Assembly (NCBI GenBank): GCA_910587555.1
Contig: CAJULV010000016.1
Location: 1 to 30,913, forward strand
Length of the DNA stretch: 30,913 bases
Source: an uncultured Acetatifactor sp.
GTDB taxonomy: Bacteria > Bacillota > Clostridia > Lachnospirales > Lachnospiraceae
Reading direction: 5' to 3'
Part shown: positions 6,135-13,860 of the stretch, piece by piece
Layout of the letters: each line of letters begins with the position of its first letter
Numbering within the stretch: the first letter of the stretch is position 1
Program-made: the position numbers and the translations under genes
The notes under the pieces: generated by a model
Told to the model about the DNA's origin: nothing
What the model saw: only the letters and a program-made list of their open reading frames with translations
Database searches by the model: none

Positions 6135-7967
6135 ATGGAATACAAGTATATCGTAGAGGGGCGGTTCTTGGAACGCCCTAATCGTTTTATTGCCATGGTG
6201 GAAATTGAGGACGCGGGAGACGGGAAAGCTGGTGGGGAGAAAAGCTGTCTAACCCGGATAGAGAAGGTGCATGTGAAAAATACGGGTAGATGTCGAGAGC
6301 TTCTCATAAGCGGCGTCCGGGTATACCTGGAAAAGTGTGCAAATCCGGGGCGAAGTACGGCATATGACCTTGTTGCGGTGGAGAAGGGAAACCGAATGAT
6401 CAATATAGATTCCCAGGCACCGAACCGGGCGGTAGGGGAATGGCTGCGTTCAGGAGGGCTGTTTCCCGATATCATGTCGGTAAAGCCTGAAGCCGTCTAC
6501 GGAAATTCACGTTTTGACTTTTATGTGGAGACCGCAGGGGAAAAAATTTTTATGGAAGTAAAAGGTGTCACTTTGGAAGAGGACGGCGTGGTGCGTTTTC
6601 CGGATGCGCCTTCGGAACGGGCGGTAAAGCATGTGGAAGAATTGGCAGCTGCCAGAAATGAGGGCTATCGTGTCTTTGTGATGTTTGTGGTACAGATGGA
6701 GGGTGTGGAATACTTTACGCCAAACAAGGATACACATCCGCAGTTTGCAGAGGCTCTTTCGAGGGCGGCTCAATCAGGGGTTGAGGTACTGGCATACGAC
6801 TGTCTGGTAACGCCCGATGGCATGAAAATTAATCGGCCCGTTCCTGTGCTGCTGGATCCCGGGATTAATGAAACCTTTAGAATTTCCTTAGGAAAGTATA
6901 AGCTTGCGGATATTCCCATTCCGCTGCTAAAATGGTATGATAAGAACAGGCGGATTCTGCCGTGGCGTGAGAATCCTGACCCTTATCGTGTTTGGGTGTC
7001 GGAGATTATGCTGCAGCAGACCAGGGTGGAGGCCGTCAAGCCGTATTTTGACCGCTTTATGACAGCGCTTCCCGGTATTGCGTATCTTGCGGAGGCGGAA
7101 GAGGAGCTGCTGCTGAAGCTGTGGGAGGGGCTGGGTTATTACAACCGGGTGCGCAATCTGCAGAAGGCTGCCGTTCAGATTGAGAACCTGTACGGAGGCC
7201 GGATGCCGGACACCTACGAGGAGTTACTGGGCTTGTCAGGAATCGGAAGCTATACAGCAGGAGCCATTGCATCCATTGCCTTCGGGCGGAAAGTCCCCGC
7301 CGTGGACGGAAATGTGCTGCGTGTGACGGCAAGGCTAAGGAAGGATCAGCGTCCTGTCTCAGACCTGAAAGTAAAGGAAGCGGTGGAACGGGAACTGATG
7401 GAGATTATGCCTTCGGAGCGGCCGGGCGATTTTAACCAGGCAATGATGGAGCTTGGAGCATGTGTCTGCATTCCGAACGGAGTGCCCCTATGTGATAAAT
7501 GCCCGCTGGGAGACATTTGCATGGCGCATAAGACGGGGACGGAACAGGAGTATCCGAAAAAACAGGCAAAGAAGCCCAGAAAGTCGGAGAATAAGACGAT
7601 CCTGGTAATAAGGGACGGAAACCGGACGGCAATAAGGAAACGGCCGGGGAAAGGCCTGCTGGCCGGAATGTATGAGTTTCCATCGATGGAAGGTTTCCGG
7701 ACGGCGGAAGAAGTGGTGGAGTGCCTGACGGAGAAGGGCCTGAAAATTCTGCATATTCGCCCTCTGGAGGAAGCAAAGCATATTTTTACGCACGTGGAAT
7801 GGAACATGAAGGGCTACATGGTCAGGGTAGACGAGCTGGAGCCAAAGAAAGCGGGCAGCTTTACGGAGGGCTGGCTGTATATTGAGCCGGAGGAAGCCAG
7901 AGATAAATATCCGATTCCGTCTGCTTTTGGCATGTACACAAAATACCTTGATATGAGGAGGACATGA
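6135..7967 (+). CDS. fusion of SfsA (DNA-binding/nuclease-like) and A/G-specific adenine glycosylase MutY
   Basis: A 610-residue protein with two complete domains. Residues 1-240 are SfsA: an N-terminal OB-like part (EGRFLERPNRFIA), HVKNTGRCREL, NIDSQAPN, and a PD-(D/E)xK-like core with Asp128 and the Glu-Val-Lys motif at 141-143. Residues 262-610 are MutY, which excises adenine opposite 8-oxoguanine. MutY features are LPWRENPDPYRVWVSEIMLQQ with catalytic Glu290, a helix-hairpin-helix (LSGIGSYTAGAIA, 367-379), Asp391 in PAVDGNVLR, four cluster cysteines (445, 453, 456, 462), and a C-terminal NUDIX-like domain with FTHVEWNMKG for 8-oxoguanine recognition. No stop, ATG or ribosome binding site marks the junction. 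ATG 6135 fits the SfsA start, with AAAGGAG 12 bases upstream. GTG 6096 after GGGAGG is an alternative start. Confidence 0.92.
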   Translation: MEYKYIVEGRFLERPNRFIAMVEIEDAGDGKAGGEKSCLTRIEKVHVKNTGRCRELLISGVRVYLEKCANPGRSTAYDLVAVEKGNRMINIDSQAPNRAVGEWLRSGGLFPDIMSVKPEAVYGNSRFDFYVETAGEKIFMEVKGVTLEEDGVVRFPDAPSERAVKHVEELAAARNEGYRVFVMFVVQMEGVEYFTPNKDTHPQFAEALSRAAQSGVEVLAYDCLVTPDGMKINRPVPVLLDPGINETFRISLGKYKLADIPIPLLKWYDKNRRILPWRENPDPYRVWVSEIMLQQTRVEAVKPYFDRFMTALPGIAYLAEAEEELLLKLWEGLGYYNRVRNLQKAAVQIENLYGGRMPDTYEELLGLSGIGSYTAGAIASIAFGRKVPAVDGNVLRVTARLRKDQRPVSDLKVKEAVERELMEIMPSERPGDFNQAMMELGACVCIPNGVPLCDKCPLGDICMAHKTGTEQEYPKKQAKKPRKSENKTILVIRDGNRTAIRKRPGKGLLAGMYEFPSMEGFRTAEEVVECLTEKGLKILHIRPLEEAKHIFTHVEWNMKGYMVRVDELEPKKAGSFTEGWLYIEPEEARDKYPIPSAFGMYTKYLDMRRT

Positions 7968-7970
7968 AAA

Positions 7971-8996
7971 GTGAAACTGTTGTCGATAGCAATCCCCTGC
8001 TATAATTCCGAATCTTATATGCGGAAATGTGTGGATTCCCTGCTGGCAGGAGGAGAAGACGTGGAGATCATCATTGTGGATGACGGCTCCAGTGACGGGA
8101 CAGCCGAGATTGCGGATGAGTACGCGGGTAATTATCCGACTATTGTCAAGGTTGTCCATCAGGAAAACGGAGGCCATGGAGCCGCCGTCAATGTCGGCAT
8201 CCAAAATGCGGAAGGGCTGTACTTTAAAGTAGTGGACAGTGATGACTGGGTGAAGAAGGAGGCATATCTGCAGGTGCTGGATAAACTCAGGGAACTGGCA
8301 GGGGGGGCTTATGCCCTCGATATGCTGATCTGCAATTTTGTCTACGAGAAGGAAGGCGAGAAGCGAAAGAAGGTGATGCATTACCGCCATATTTTTCCGG
8401 AGGGGAAGCAGTTTACATGGGGGGACTGCCATCATTTTGTAAAAGGACACTATATACTGATGCATTCGGTTATTTTTCGTACCAGGCTGCTGAGGGCATG
8501 CGGCCTGAAACTGCCGGAGCATACTTTTTATGTGGATAATATATATGTATTTGAACCTCTGCCTTATGTGAAAAATATGTATTATATGGATGTGAATCTG
8601 TACCGCTACTATATTGGACGGGAAGGGCAGTCGGTAAATGAGGAAATCATGATATCGCGGATTGATCAGCAAATCAGGGTGAATAAGATCATGATAGACT
8701 ATATGGTAGATAAAAAGCAGGAAATATTAAAGAACAAGCGCCTGTTTCAATATATGCGGAATTACCTTGAGATTATTACGACAGTGTCTTCGGTTCTGCT
8801 GATTCGCTCCGGTACGGAGGAGAACCTTGAGAAAAAGAAAGAGCTGTGGGCATATTTAAAATCCCGGGACAGGGCTTTGTATCTGTGGCTGCGTCATGGC
8901 CTTATGGGGAACGCAATGAACCTTCCGGGGCGCAGCGGGCGTAAAATTTCCGTCAGCGGCTATAAAATCTGTCAGAAAATTTTTAAATTTAACTGA
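7971..8996 (+). CDS. family 2 glycosyltransferase
   Basis: A 341-residue GT-A fold glycosyltransferase that would transfer a sugar from a nucleotide-sugar donor, usually to cell-surface polymers. The nucleotide-binding IIIVDDGSSDGT lies at residues 33-44, the metal-binding Asp-Ser-Asp-Asp at 89-92, and the acceptor-side region NGGHGAAVNVGI at 66-77. The C-terminal ~120 residues are basic and helical, without a clear transmembrane anchor. Translation starts at GTG 7971, supported by GAGGAGG at 7955-7961, 9 bases upstream. The start is only 3 bases after the stop of the SfsA-MutY gene, so both are probably translated from one message. Donor and acceptor cannot be told from sequence. Confidence 0.88.
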   Translation: MKLLSIAIPCYNSESYMRKCVDSLLAGGEDVEIIIVDDGSSDGTAEIADEYAGNYPTIVKVVHQENGGHGAAVNVGIQNAEGLYFKVVDSDDWVKKEAYLQVLDKLRELAGGAYALDMLICNFVYEKEGEKRKKVMHYRHIFPEGKQFTWGDCHHFVKGHYILMHSVIFRTRLLRACGLKLPEHTFYVDNIYVFEPLPYVKNMYYMDVNLYRYYIGREGQSVNEEIMISRIDQQIRVNKIMIDYMVDKKQEILKNKRLFQYMRNYLEIITTVSSVLLIRSGTEENLEKKKELWAYLKSRDRALYLWLRHGLMGNAMNLPGRSGRKISVSGYKICQKIFKFN

Positions 8997-9061
8997 CTGG
9001 TGCTTTGGGACTTTGCGGCAGAATCTGCAGGCAATACGCAGAACCGCCTGACAGTATAGGG

Positions 9062-9092
9062 AAGGGGCTGTCATTTTCCGACAGCCCCTTTA
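9062..9092. terminator. hairpin terminator between convergent genes
   Basis: AAGGGGCTGTC (9062-9072) pairs perfectly with GACAGCCCCTT (9080-9090) around a 7-base loop. The T run after it is short (TTT), but the stem is strong. It lies between the plus-strand glycosyltransferase and the minus-strand PAP2 gene and could serve both directions. Confidence 0.7.
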
Positions 9093-9099
9093 GTGATAT

Positions 9100-9133
9100 G
9101 ATGATACGACAGCCTCAAATATGCCGTATCATC
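9100..9133. repeat. second inverted repeat in the convergent intergenic region
   Basis: GATGATACG (9100-9108) and CGTATCATC (9125-9133) are perfect 9-base arms with a 16-base loop. It would form a hairpin in the 3' untranslated region of the PAP2 message, followed on that strand by the stem at 9062-9090. There is no T run, so its role is unclear. Confidence 0.5.
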
Positions 9134-9156
9134 TGTTGAATGTTGCAGTATCCTGT

Positions 9157-9834
9157 CTATATGGAAATTCTTTTCTTCAGCTTCTTCTGCATTCTTGCAG
9201 CCAGAACGACTTCCCTTCTGTAGGTAAAGGTATACATCACGGTACCCAGGGCGATTCCGGTCATTACGTCAAAGACAGAATGCTGTTTGATGAACATGGT
9301 GGACAGTATAATGGATATTGCCAGTATACCGGATGCCAGTTTGATTCCCTTTTTCTTTTCCAGCTGTGCGCTGCGGATGACAGCGAAATGTGCTCCCATG
9401 GAGTTGTATACATGGATGCTGGGCCAGATGTTTGTGGGAGTGTCCACCTGCCAGAGAGCGGACACGGCCCGTGTGAAAATATTTTCCCGGGGCATTTCCG
9501 CCAGCCGCAGGTGATGCCCGTTGGGCCACAGGGTGGATATGATCAGAAAAATGGTCATACCCGTAAACAGGAACACACAGGATCTGTAGAATTCCTGTTT
9601 GTTTCTGAAAAACAAAAACAGAACCACTGCGGACACATAGGCAAACCATAAAAGATAAGGGACTACAAATATCTCACAAAACGGAATGTAGTCATCTGCC
9701 GTTACATGAATAATACTGTAATTTTTCTTGTTGGTCGCTTCCAGCCAGGCAAACCAAGATAAGTAAATTACCATATAGATCAGCAGAGGAATCCCATGCC
9801 TGTATTTCACATAAATACTTTTTAACTTTTTCAT
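9157..9834 (-). CDS. PAP2-family membrane phosphatase
   Basis: A 225-residue membrane protein with about six hydrophobic segments (near residues 15-31, 54-76, 86-102, 138-155, 166-183 and 188-206). Phosphatidic acid phosphatase type 2 motifs are visible. The second signature is PSIHVYNS at 138-145. The third is KQHSVFD at 183-189, where His and Asp form the catalytic relay. The first signature is degenerate (NGHHLR near 105-110). Such enzymes dephosphorylate membrane phospholipids or undecaprenyl pyrophosphate on the outer membrane face. ATG 9834 has AAAGGA about 11 bases upstream. The lipid kinase gene lies 203 bases upstream on the same strand. The substrate is undetermined. Confidence 0.85.
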   Translation of the reverse strand: MKKLKSIYVKYRHGIPLLIYMVIYLSWFAWLEATNKKNYSIIHVTADDYIPFCEIFVVPYLLWFAYVSAVVLFLFFRNKQEFYRSCVFLFTGMTIFLIISTLWPNGHHLRLAEMPRENIFTRAVSALWQVDTPTNIWPSIHVYNSMGAHFAVIRSAQLEKKKGIKLASGILAISIILSTMFIKQHSVFDVMTGIALGTVMYTFTYRREVVLAARMQKKLKKRISI

Positions 9835-9913
9835 TTTAGAAACAATCCTTTCAATATTCTCTCCCTATTTTGCAGCCAGAGAACCCATCCGTTTCTTTGA
9901 CCATGCATGTTTC

Positions 9914-9941
9914 AGTATAGCGCTTAAAAATGAAAATTCAA
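9914..9941 (-). promoter_or_regulatory. promoter of the PAP2 gene
   Basis: On the minus strand TTGAAT (9936-9941), a 16-base spacer and TATACT (9914-9919). This would let the PAP2 gene be transcribed independently of the lipid kinase. Confidence 0.5.
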
Positions 9942-10037
9942 TGGTTTTTCACACTTTTTAAGCATTCTTTAGATAATCTTAATAAAAGCCGGCGGCGGTA
10001 TCTTTCTTTACGATTCTGAAGCGCCAGGAATTTCGGA

Positions 10038-10961
10038 TTAACGCAGTATCTGAATGGCGTTTTTTTCACAGGCAACATGGATGCGGCTGCTTTTGCGGCT
10101 GACTTCTCCATCCGTGTGGACCCAGAGTGGGAGAGTGGTTTCGAGGGTGAGAGAGCGGGCTTTATAAGGCGTGATTCCCTTGAAGCGATAGTGTTTCCCG
10201 GTAAAGGCGGTGGGAAGGGCAAACAGGATCAGAAGTTTTGACAGGTCTCCCACAGCGCAGACATTCAGAAAACCGTCACTGTCATCTGCGTCCGGGGCAA
10301 ACATAAATCCGCCGCCCTCAAAACGGTGGAGCATGCAGGCGGAAAACAGCATGTTCCCGATGTCGACCGTGCTGTCATCTTCCAAAATCAGCTTGCCGGA
10401 TACTGCTTTTGCGGAAAACAGCTGTTTCAGCGCAATACCCAGATAGGTCAGCTTTCCCAGGCCCAGCCTGTTCATGGCGGCTTTTATTTTGGAGTGCAGG
10501 GCTTCTTCACAGACGGCGGCGTCAAAGCCGATACCGCAGCTGACGGCAAAACGGCGTGTACTGCCGTCAGAAAAGGTCACGGTTCCCAAATCCATGGGAT
10601 GCGGCATACCGGTATGCAGAATCAGATCCAGTGCCTGCAGGGGATCCTTGGAAATATTCAGGTCCCTTGCAAGGTCGTTGCTGGATCCCGTGGGGATATA
10701 GCCCATTATGATGCGGGATGTATCCGGAATCCCTTGCAGGGCTTCGTTTACAGTGCCGTCACCGCCCAGGATGATAAGGGATAAAGACGCATCCGCGTGG
10801 CGGGAGATTTCTCCGGCAATCCGGACAGTGTCCCCGGCTTTTTCGGAAAAATAAGGATGATAAGGGATATTTTGGGACTGAAACACGGGTTCAATCTGCT
10901 GTTTCCATATCCGAAGCCCCCGGCCGGAACGTGAGGCGGGGTTTATAATAATATGATACAT
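10038..10961 (-). CDS. diacylglycerol/lipid kinase (DAGK catalytic family)
   Basis: A 307-residue protein of the DagK/YegS lipid kinase family, which phosphorylates diacylglycerol or a related lipid with ATP at the membrane surface. Residues 1-16 carry the start typical of the family (IIINPASRSGRG). The ATP-binding GGDGTVNEAL is at 66-75 and GSSNDLARDL at 92-101, followed by the beta-sandwich domain with FAVSCGIGFDAAV. The length is normal and no key motif is missing. ATG 10961 has GAGAGG (10970-10975) 7 bases upstream. In Gram-positive bacteria such enzymes recycle the diacylglycerol released by lipoteichoic acid synthesis; whether that applies here is inference. The PAP2 phosphatase downstream catalyses the chemically opposite type of step. 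Confidence 0.9.
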   Translation of the reverse strand: MYHIIINPASRSGRGLRIWKQQIEPVFQSQNIPYHPYFSEKAGDTVRIAGEISRHADASLSLIILGGDGTVNEALQGIPDTSRIIMGYIPTGSSNDLARDLNISKDPLQALDLILHTGMPHPMDLGTVTFSDGSTRRFAVSCGIGFDAAVCEEALHSKIKAAMNRLGLGKLTYLGIALKQLFSAKAVSGKLILEDDSTVDIGNMLFSACMLHRFEGGGFMFAPDADDSDGFLNVCAVGDLSKLLILFALPTAFTGKHYRFKGITPYKARSLTLETTLPLWVHTDGEVSRKSSRIHVACEKNAIQILR

Positions 10962-11136
10962 GATAAAGCCTCTCTTTCGTGTGGGAATCTGTCCTGCCTT
11001 CTATTTTAACAGTACAGGGAGATTTCGTAAAGGCTGCGGCATTGAAAAATTATGGCATATTGCATAAAAATTAATGAAAAATATGATATTTCGCATAATA
11101 AACAGGACAAAACAGGATTGTACCGCATTTTTCTGT

Positions 11137-11164
11137 TTGCATTCATACTGTTCTATGATATAAT
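11137..11164 (+). promoter_or_regulatory. glyA promoter
   Basis: TTGCAT (11137-11142), a 16-base spacer and a perfect TATAAT (11159-11164). The predicted start near 11171 leaves a leader of about 110 bases before glyA. The remaining AT-rich sequence between 10962 and 11136 holds nothing I can name. Confidence 0.7.
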
Positions 11165-11170
11165 CAAAAC

Positions 11171-11281
11171 TATGTCAATTACAGGTATTATTTCAAAGAA
11201 CCTGTTTTATTCCCGCAGGCAGGGAATCGGGTAACAGCAAATGTGTATAAGTATGCAGAACGAAATCAGGAGGAACCGGAT
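11171..11281 (+). other. glyA 5' leader
   Basis: The leader has a weak hairpin, ACAGGT (11181-11186) with ACCTGT (11200-11205), followed by TTTAT. It shows none of the conserved cores I would expect of glycine, SAM or tetrahydrofolate riboswitches. The ribosome binding site AGGAGG is at 11268-11273. Confidence 0.35.
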
Positions 11282-12520
11282 ATGTATTCATTGGATGATG
11301 TGAGAAATGTAGACCCTGAAATAGCCCAGGCCATTGTGGAGGAACAGGCGAGACAGAACAGCCATATTGAACTGATTGCTTCCGAGAACTGGGTCAGCAG
11401 GGCGGTTATGGCGGCGATGGGAAGCCCTTTGACGAATAAATATGCAGAAGGGTATCCGGGAAAGAGATACTATGGGGGATGTGCGTGTGTGGATGTGGTG
11501 GAAAATCTTGCCATCCAGCGCGCAAAGGAACTGTTTGGCTGTGAATATGCCAATGTGCAGCCCCATTCCGGCGCACAGGCCAATATGGCAGTGCAGTTTG
11601 CGATCTGCAGCCCCGGCGATACCATTATGGGTATGAACCTGGATCATGGCGGACATTTGACCCATGGAAGCCCGGTGAACATGTCGGGAAAATATTTCCG
11701 AATTGTTCCGTATGGAGTAAATGACGACGGCTTTATCGATTATGACGAACTGCGCAGGATCGCACGGGAATCACGCCCCAAGATGATTATTGCCGGTGCG
11801 TCCGCTTACGCGCGCACTATAGATTTCGAGAAATTCCGCCAGGTGGCGGACGAGGTGGGTGCTGTCCTGATGGTGGACATGGCTCACATTGCCGGGCTGG
11901 TGGCGGCCGGGCTTCATCCGAGCCCCATTCCTTACGCTGACGTGACCACTACGACGACACATAAGACGCTGCGGGGACCCAGGGGCGGAATGATTCTCTC
12001 CAGCAAGGCAGTCAACGACAAATATAATTTCAATAAAGCGATATTCCCCGGCACCCAGGGTGGGCCGTTGATGCATGTCATTGCGGCCAAGGCAGTGTGC
12101 TTCAGGGAGGCGCTGACGGATGCGTTTAAGCAATATCAGAAGAACATCATTGACAATGCCCAGGCACTCTGCAGGGGCCTGATGGACAGAGGCGTAAGAA
12201 TCGTATCCGGCGGGACGGACAACCATTTGATGCTGGTGGACCTGACCAATTTCGGCATTACCGGCAAGGCGGCGGAAAAGCTTCTGGATGCGGCACATAT
12301 TACATGCAACAAGAATACCATTCCCAATGACCCGCAGTCGCCCTTTGTGACCAGCGGAATCCGTCTGGGGACACCTGCCGTTACGTCCAGAGGCATGAAT
12401 ACGGCGGATATGGGGCAAATTGCGGAAGCCATTGCGCTTGTACTCAAGGGCGGCGAGGAGAAAAGCGCGGAAGCTTATTCCATTGTACAGAGTCTGACAG
12501 AGAAATATCCGTTGGATTGA
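11282..12520 (+). CDS. glyA: serine hydroxymethyltransferase
   Basis: A 412-residue PLP enzyme that interconverts serine plus tetrahydrofolate with glycine plus 5,10-methylene-tetrahydrofolate, the main source of one-carbon units in the cytosol. Visible landmarks are HIELIASENWVS near residue 24, NKYAEGYPGKRYYGG, the substrate loop HSGAQANMAV, VDMAHIAGLVAAG, and the PLP-binding Lys228 in TTTTHKTLRGPRGG. The length and all motifs are normal. ATG 11282 has AGGAGG (11268-11273) 8 bases upstream; the in-frame extension to 11243 adds no family residues. Homoserine dehydrogenase follows after 85 bases with no terminator, so glyA, hom and aspartate kinase may be co-transcribed. Confidence 0.96.
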   Translation: MYSLDDVRNVDPEIAQAIVEEQARQNSHIELIASENWVSRAVMAAMGSPLTNKYAEGYPGKRYYGGCACVDVVENLAIQRAKELFGCEYANVQPHSGAQANMAVQFAICSPGDTIMGMNLDHGGHLTHGSPVNMSGKYFRIVPYGVNDDGFIDYDELRRIARESRPKMIIAGASAYARTIDFEKFRQVADEVGAVLMVDMAHIAGLVAAGLHPSPIPYADVTTTTTHKTLRGPRGGMILSSKAVNDKYNFNKAIFPGTQGGPLMHVIAAKAVCFREALTDAFKQYQKNIIDNAQALCRGLMDRGVRIVSGGTDNHLMLVDLTNFGITGKAAEKLLDAAHITCNKNTIPNDPQSPFVTSGIRLGTPAVTSRGMNTADMGQIAEAIALVLKGGEEKSAEAYSIVQSLTEKYPLD

Positions 12521-12605
12521 TATGAGTGAGGTAATTATCTGTTAAATACAGCGATATGGGGCAGGGGAAAAGGAATTGCCGCATACCGGAACGAGGAGAA
12601 AAGCG

Positions 12606-13826
12606 ATGGTAAATATAGCAGTGCTGGGATACGGAACAGTCGGCAGCGGTGTCGTGGAAGTAATCGGACGTAATCAGGAGCAGATATCCGGAAGCGTCGG
12701 AGAGGAAGTATTTGTCAAATATATCCTGGATCTGAGGGATTTTCCGGGAGACATTTATGAAGATCGTGTTATACATGATTTTAATGTGATACTGGAGGAT
12801 GAAGAGGTTTCTGTCGTGTGTGAGACCATGGGGGGCGTGGGCGCGGCATATCGTTTTACGAAGGAGGCGCTTGGGGCAGGGAAAAGCGTCTGCACTTCCA
12901 ACAAGGAACTGGTGGCCAGGCATGGAACGGAACTTCTGGCACTGGCTGCCGAAAAGCATTGCAGCTATATGTTTGAAGCCAGTGTGGGAGGCGGTATTCC
13001 CATCCTTCGTACGATTCAGACTTCTTTTACGGCGGAGCGCATTGTGGCGATTACCGGCATTCTGAACGGTACCACCAATTATATTCTCTCCAAGATGGAG
13101 ACGGAGCATGCGGATTACCACGAAGTTTTGAAACAGGCTCAGGAATTGGGATATGCGGAGCGCAACCCGGAGGCGGATGTGGAAGGGTATGACACATGCC
13201 GCAAGACGGCAATCCTTGCGGCGCTGGCCACAGGCAGGGCGGTGGATTCCGAAGAGATTTACACGGAAGGAATCAGTGCGGTTACACTGGCCGATTTTGA
13301 GTTTGCGGCCCGGATGAACAGGAGGATCAAGCTTTTGGCATGTGTCAGGGTGCAGGAAGACGGGAAGCTGCTCGCCATGGTGGCTCCGTTCCTGCTTCCT
13401 GCGGGGCATTCGCTTGCCGCAGTGGGCGATGTGTTCAACGCGGTTATGGTCACCGGCAACATGCTGGGTGATACCTTGTTTTACGGAAGAGGGGCAGGCA
13501 AGCTGCCAACAGCCAGTGCAGTGGCTGCGGACGTAGTGGACTGTGCACGCAGCCAGGGGCGGACGGTCATGTGCGGATGGAGTGAACAGAAGGCTGCGAT
13601 GGTTGATGTTGCGGAGATAAAGAGACGGTTTTTCGTAAGAACCCATGCGGCGACCGCAGAGGCTGTTGAGAGTGCTTTCTGGGGAAAATTCGATGCGGCG
13701 GTTTCGGAAGGTGTTTATTGCGGCGAAGAATACGGCTTTTTTACCCCGATGATAAAGGAAAAGGACTTCGAGAAAAAGTGCGGGGAGCTGGGGAATGCGA
13801 TTTCCGGCAAGATACGTCTGCTGTAA
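12606..13826 (+). CDS. hom: homoserine dehydrogenase
   Basis: A 406-residue enzyme that reduces aspartate semialdehyde to homoserine with NAD(P)H, the branch step toward threonine and methionine. The N-terminal Rossmann motif VLGYGTVGSGVVE is at residues 6-18. TSNKELVARHG, GGGIPILR, GILNGTTNYILSKM and NPEADVEGYDTCRK follow in order and cover the nucleotide and catalytic regions. After about residue 320 the C-terminus resembles a reduced ACT-type regulatory domain, which in this family mediates threonine feedback. ATG 12606 has AGGAG (12594-12598) 7 bases upstream; the 30-base in-frame extension to 12576 is unlikely. Aspartate kinase starts 34 bases after the stop, a typical two-gene unit. Confidence 0.95.
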   Translation: MVNIAVLGYGTVGSGVVEVIGRNQEQISGSVGEEVFVKYILDLRDFPGDIYEDRVIHDFNVILEDEEVSVVCETMGGVGAAYRFTKEALGAGKSVCTSNKELVARHGTELLALAAEKHCSYMFEASVGGGIPILRTIQTSFTAERIVAITGILNGTTNYILSKMETEHADYHEVLKQAQELGYAERNPEADVEGYDTCRKTAILAALATGRAVDSEEIYTEGISAVTLADFEFAARMNRRIKLLACVRVQEDGKLLAMVAPFLLPAGHSLAAVGDVFNAVMVTGNMLGDTLFYGRGAGKLPTASAVAADVVDCARSQGRTVMCGWSEQKAAMVDVAEIKRRFFVRTHAATAEAVESAFWGKFDAAVSEGVYCGEEYGFFTPMIKEKDFEKKCGELGNAISGKIRLL

Positions 13827-13860
13827 ATGAAAATATTCAGTTCGGTGAGGAGTGGTGAAA

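Noticed and set aside
7488..8672. 394-codon minus-strand open frame
   Set aside because: It overlaps the end of the SfsA-MutY gene and most of the glycosyltransferase, both with clear motifs; no domain was seen in the antisense product.
11052..11234. 60-codon open frame upstream of glyA
   Set aside because: It runs through the glyA promoter, lacks a ribosome binding site and has no recognisable motif.
12444..13646. 400-codon open frame on the minus strand
   Set aside because: It is fully antisense to homoserine dehydrogenase, whose motifs are intact, and its composition mirrors that gene.
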